From assembly GCA_001430745.1 (NCBI GenBank), contig KQ482011.1:1-10869 (forward strand): a DNA stretch of 10,869 nucleotides, given 5' to 3'. The stretch is from Auxenochlorella pyrenoidosa. Its lineage: Eukaryota > Chlorophyta > Trebouxiophyceae > Chlorellales > Chlorellaceae. Positions 7,064 through 10,869 of this stretch are shown here, one piece after another (position 1 is the stretch's first letter; the number at the start of each line of letters is the position of its first letter). The position numbers were made by a program, and so were the translations under genes. Under the pieces are notes generated by a model, which saw nothing but the letters and a program-made list of their open reading frames with translations, ran no database searches and was not told where the DNA came from.

Positions 7064-10000
7064 GTGAGGCCACGGCGGACGACCTCAGGCCCAGGGATGC
7101 TGCCGGGTGCCGCGCCGTCTTTGCTGGCGCTTGCTGCCCCTGCCCCCACCCAAGGCCCCCGCCCCCACCGCCGCCACCCCTGCTCTCCACACCGTCCCGC
7201 AGAGCGCCATGCAGAGCGCAGGCGCGGCCGCCCTGGCCGCCAGCTCGCACGCAGGAGCCGGCCTTGAGGGCCTGCACCCGGCGGGAGGGGAGCACGCGGG
7301 CGAGGCCGCCTCAGAGGGGCAGCCCTGGCCCGCCAGCGCCAAGGCCGCGGCCGCCGACGATGCCAACGCCGCCCGTGTGGCCGCCCCCGGCGAAGACCGG
7401 CCCGTCTCCCGCAGCCTGCGCATGCCCTGGGCGCCGCTGCTGACTGCTGAGGAGGTCAAGCGGGGGCTGGCCTACTATGGCTCTGGCCAGCGGATGGAGG
7501 CGCTGGCGGCCAAGCTCATGGCGGGGCGGCCCATCAAGATCTTCACTCTGGGCGGGTCGGTGACCAAGGGGCAGGGCGCCTCCTCCCCAGAGGCCGCCTA
7601 CCCCTCGCGCCTCTTTGAGTTCCTCAACGCCAACTTCCCCCACAAGTGGGCACAAAAGGGGGGGGGGGAGTGTTGGCGGAGTGCCGGGGGCTGGCGGGGC
7701 CATGTTGCGCGGTGGCTGCAGGTGGGGCAGAGCGCCGCGGTGCGCGCCTGCTTGTCTGGCGTGCACCACTCTGCTCACGCAGCGCGGCATGCATGCGCTG
7801 CCGCGCAGAAGCCAGGGCGCGCACGTTTGCCGCGCCGCCCGTTGCCCATGCTGCCGCATTCCAGGCATGCACCGACTTGACGCTGGCTGCCTGCCCTGCC
7901 TGTCGGCGCGCAGGGGCCACCAGCTGATCAACAAAGGTGTGGGCGCCACCAGCAGCGGCATCTTTGCGGCCTGCGCCGAGCAGATGGTCTCAGACGTGCG
8001 TGCCCAGCCCTCATGGGGGCCCGCATCTCTAGCGGCTCTCGTGGCCTTTGGGCAAGGCCGGGCAACGGTGCTGTGTCCCCCCGGGCGCGTGTGCGCTATG
8101 CGCCCACCGAGGCCCCAAGCTATTGCTTTGCAACAAGGGCGGCATGCCTGCGCTCCAGCCCCTGCCTCCCTGCCCCTGCTGGCACGAAGGCCGGTCGGGC
8201 CCCGCCGCACGCGCCCTGCGCAGGATTGCACCTCACACAGCCGTGCCTGGTCTCCTCCTCCCCCCACCCCCCCTTTCAGGATGCCGACTTGATTATTGTA
8301 GAGCTGACCATCAACGAGCACCCGGATGAGGAGTACACGGGGAAGCAGCGGCAGGGCTATGAGCAGCTGCTGCGGAAGCTGCTGAAGCTGCCCAGCCGGC
8401 CGGCCGTCATGCAGGCAAGCGCGCTGCCGGCCTGGCCTCTGCGGCTGCGCTTTCCGCACCGAGGGGCATGCCACGCCGGCTGGGGTACTCGTTGCATTAA
8501 CCACTCCTGGGTGCTGCGCCCCGCATATCTTGCAAGTGGCGGTTGCATGCGGAAGTGTGAACCAGACTGGCGGTCTGCACAGTCCAGACCGGCGTCCTTC
8601 ATACAATGCCGTTGCTGGAGCGACCGGCTGGCACGTCGTGCCCGGCGCCTGCACCCCCTGCAGTCGTGCCCGGACCCAGGGTGGCGCCCCCCCCCCCCCC
8701 ACCCCCCACACACACACACTGGCCTATGCTGTGCAGGTGCATCACTACGCGTGGTGGCGCGCCGAGGGCGACGGCGCGGCGGCGGGTCTATTCTACTTCC
8801 CTGCTGCTGAGGCGCAGATAACCGTGATGTCTCAGGTGGGATCCCGGTGCTTGATGCGTTTGGGGTGTTGGTCAGGGCGTGGTCATGGCCGCCTTCCCAG
8901 GTGCCAGGCTGGGGTGGTAGGCAAACAGGGTCAGGGGCGGCAGCGGCGGCAGCCTGCGGTACCACCTGCCCGGTCAGCCAGAGCTGTCACTACAGCCCGG
9001 CCATGTGTCGCTCCAGCCCGCTGTACCGCCCAGGGTGGCACCGACCGTGTTAATTCCATTCGAAGGTGCAGCCAGCTCAAACAGCTCAAGGGGCTTTGCC
9101 TCCCTTTGCCCATCGCCTATGTGGTTGCCCAACCGCCTGCCAGCCTGCCTCGTGAACGATTATAATATTGTATTGTATTTATGTTCTGTTCACCGCAGTA
9201 CTATGACATCCCGGCGCTGTCGCTGAGGTCAGCCATCTTCCCGCTGCTCCAGGCCGGCATTCCCGGCTTCAAGGCAAGGCTCGGTTTGGTCTGTGTGGCA
9301 GCGTCGCCGCCCCGCTGCGCGCTGCCCTCTGCAAGCTCTGCCTGCTGCAGCAGGGCGGGCGGGCTGAGATGTGCTGTGCGGCGGCTGGAATGCAACTTCC
9401 ATGCAAAGCAAGTCCTCTCAGCAGGCCTGAGCCCGCGCGTGCAGCCGCCCACCACCCCGAATGCCCGCGACGCCGCCGAGTGGCGGCGCCTGTGCCTGCG
9501 TGGGCCTCACGCTGTGCGGCGTGCTGCGCCTGTCTGTCCTGCTTGCCTCTCCACACCGTGCCTCCTGCCTCTGCCGCCGTCCTACTGTGCCCCTTCTCTC
9601 CACCTGCTGGCCCGCCCTGCCTCAGGCCGACAAGGTGCTTAATCAGAACCAGGTGACCATGAGCGGCAAGCCCATCCCCGTGGCAGAGCCCGAGGAGCGC
9701 GACGCATACTTTTACTATGACCGGTGCGCTTTGCCTGCTGTGCTTCTTGCTCTCTTTCTTTGTTTGTGGTTTGCTTGTGGGCTTAATTCGATCCAACCAC
9801 AACAGACACGTACCCCAGCGAGTGGGCGCTGCCCTTGCGCCGCCCCCACGCCCACATCTGTCGACGGTTGAACGGTTGAGGGAGGGGGCACACCTGCATG
9901 CGCTGCTGGCCTGCCACCGGGCATCCCAGCCGCCTGGCCCCGCCCCTGGGGGGGAGGCGTGTGCGGTGGAGGAGGCGCGCCGCATGCCCCCTTCCTGTGC

Positions 10001-10869
10001 CTCAGCCTGGTCCTCTGCCCTGGCCTCAGCTGGCCGTGCACGCTGCGTCCCTCTGCCCTGCCGGGCGCAGCTCTCACCCCCCAACCCCAACACCCCGCCA
10101 CCACCCAATCCACGCCCCACCCCACCACCACCACACCCACCCAACCACTCACCACCCCATCCCCTACCCCCAACCCCAACCCCCTTGTGCAGCTCCCACC
10201 CCGCCGACGGCGGGCACCGCGTTATCGCCGAGCTGATTGCCTCCCTCCTCATGCGCGCGGTGGAGCGAGAGGAGGCCGTGTCGTGCGCGCCGTCGCGCTG
10301 GGCGCCGCAGCGCCCGCAGCCGCGAGAGCTGCCCCCGCCCATGGTGCCGGGCAACGCCGACGCCCCGACCACTCTCTGCGCGATGCAGGTGGGGAGCTGT
10401 GACCCCCCCGCCCGTCCCAACGAGGGCCCTTGCCCCCCGTTGCTTGCATCCCAAGTCGCTTGCCCACCGCGCCCCACCCGCCCCGTCCCGGCATAAGCCC
10501 CTTGCCCACTGTTGACTCGCTTATTGCCCGCCCTGGCCACCCTTTGACCCACTTTGACCCACTTTGACCAACTTTGACCTACTTTGACCCTGCGCAGGAG
10601 GACTTCAAGGGCGTGGTGGTGGAGAGCGAGGGTTTTGAGTACCGCGCGGAGCGGCCCCACGAGGCCACCTTCGTGGGGCAGAAGTGGGGCTGGACGTCCG
10701 ACATCCCGGGTGAGGCGCTGCTGGCACCAGGGAGCGCCGCCTCTGCGCGTACCGCCTGGGTGCATGCCGCCTGGGTGTGCGCTGCTGATCGGCACCCGCC
10801 GTCCTCAGCAGCCTGGCCGGCCCCCCGTGCAGCCAGGGGCGTGACCAGCGCTGGCGCGCCATGCCCTCA
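6496..10869 (+). CDS. SGNH-hydrolase-fold protein, probable type II membrane protein (3' end beyond window)
   Basis: Well-supported exons: 7203-7645, 7914-7995, 8280-8414, 8737-8835, 9199-9273, 9626-9723, 10193-10388, 10598-10709; all junctions are in phase. SGNH blocks: nucleophile Ser in IFTLGGSVTKGQG (TCG 7557-7559); block II Gly in NKGVGATSSG; block III Asn in IIVELTINEH (AAC 8313-8315), with Glu in place of the usual Asp after it; block V Asp-x-x-His-Pro in YFYYD-RSHPADGGHRVIAEL (Asp 9719-9721, His 10197-10199), built across a splice junction. Then come LPPPMVPGNADAPTTLC and EDFKGVVVESEGFEY...FVGQKWGWTSDIPG, a C-terminal extension I associate with green-algal SGNH proteins. The proposed first exon (ATG 6496) has a basic Ser/Pro-rich tail and one hydrophobic segment (FILGAVWALLVFGLL, about residues 39-53), suggesting a signal anchor. 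Exons between it and 7203 are uncertain; ATG 7209 is the alternative start. The substrate is unknown; an ester on a surface glycan is a guess. Confidence 0.75.
8415..8736 (+). other. GC-AG intron in the SGNH gene
   Basis: Donor GCAG|GCAAGC at 8415 and acceptor GCTGTGCAG ending at 8736 join RPAVMQ to VHHYAWW in phase 0. No GT nearby preserves the frame and the conserved block. The intron contains a run of 14 C (8687-8700), a second C run and then (CA)6 shortly before the acceptor. Confidence 0.75.
8687..8719 (+). repeat. Poly-C run and (CA)n before a 3' splice site
   Basis: Fourteen C at 8687-8700, a single A, six C, then (CA)6. It serves as the pyrimidine-rich end of the intron and is likely length-variable and prone to sequencing error. 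Confidence 0.85.
9274..9625 (+). other. GC-AG intron in the SGNH gene
   Basis: Donor CAAG|GCAAGG at 9274 and acceptor TGCCTCAG ending at 9625 join AGIPGFK to ADKVLNQ in phase 0. The only nearby GT (AG|GTCAGC at 9229-9230) would delete the helix AIFPLLQAG and shift the frame. Confidence 0.72.
10541..10590 (+). repeat. Five tandem 10-mers, (A/C)CTTTGACCN, before an exon acceptor
   Basis: Five exact-length units begin at 10541, 10551, 10561, 10571 and 10581. They differ mainly at the last base (C, C, A, T, C) and the first unit starts CC in place of AC. The array ends 7 bases before the exon at 10598. Each unit contains TTGAC, which fits the branch-point pattern YTNAY, and also TTGACC/T, the core of the plant W-box bound by WRKY factors. 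Confidence 0.92.

Noticed and set aside
7311..8717. Minus-strand open frame of 468 codons
   Set aside because: It is antisense to SGNH exons and introns, lacks motifs, and arises from high GC, which makes stop codons rare.
9806..9870. Apparent alternative block V (T-Y-P-S-E-W) after CAACAG in the last long SGNH intron
   Set aside because: It is not in phase with the donor at 9724. The acceptor at 10192 gives the canonical Asp-x-x-His-Pro...Gly-His in the correct phase, so this resemblance is taken as chance.
9269..10795. Minus-strand open frame of 508 codons
   Set aside because: It is antisense to the SGNH exons, whose plus-strand reading has catalytic motifs and in-phase splicing. The minus reading is Gly/Arg/Ala low-complexity.
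10710..10869. Further SGNH coding sequence after 10709
   Set aside because: The frame stays open to the window end, and acceptors at 10808 and 10811 would also be in frame. Neither read-through nor a 99-102 nt intron could be supported by a clear motif, so no exon is assigned here.
1..10869. Mobile elements, CRISPR arrays, tRNA or rRNA genes, bacterial defence or biosynthetic systems
   Set aside because: I saw no terminal repeats with a transposase, no regular spaced repeats, no tRNA arms and no bacterial operon structure; the window reads as ordinary algal nuclear DNA.

Overview
This looks like nuclear DNA of a green alga, most likely a core chlorophyte of the Chlorella/trebouxiophyte kind. 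The evidence is high GC by eye, genes cut into many short exons (about 65-445 nt) by C-rich introns of about 120-470 nt, CTGCAG/TGCGCAG 3' splice sites, TGTAA poly(A) signals, and three protein families typical of such algae. The family and lineage calls are my own reading of the sequence; no database search was run.

Three genes can be built by hand. (1) 52-524, + strand: the 3' end of an ACT-domain protein gene (plant ACR11/ACR12/DS12-like, probably plastid). (2) 1029-5143, - strand: a complete gene for RNA polymerase I subunit A49 (RPA49/PAF53), 11 exons and 438 residues, with every exon junction in phase. (3) 6496-10869, + strand: an SGNH-hydrolase-fold protein, open at its 3' end, probably a type II membrane protein of the secretory pathway. 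Its SGNH core (exons from 7203 to 10709) is well supported, but its 5' exons and the part after 10709 are uncertain.

Genes 1 and 2 lie tail to tail, with candidate poly(A) signals 54 bases apart (911-915 + and 969-973 -). Genes 2 and 3 lie head to head across about 1.35 kb (5144-6495) in which I find no convincing gene, so this is probably a shared promoter region. The three genes have no evident pathway link. I see no tRNA, rRNA, transposon, CRISPR or bacterial-type system.

The interest lies in the splicing signals. Four of the 18 complete introns I trust use GC-AG instead of GT-AG ends. RPA49 intron 8 holds an 85-bp-offset duplicate of its own 3' splice site and exon start with the AG mutated to AA. 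An SGNH intron ends in five tandem 10-mers, each containing a branch-point-like TTGAC. Several introns are multiples of three with no in-frame stop, so their retention would be silent to frame.
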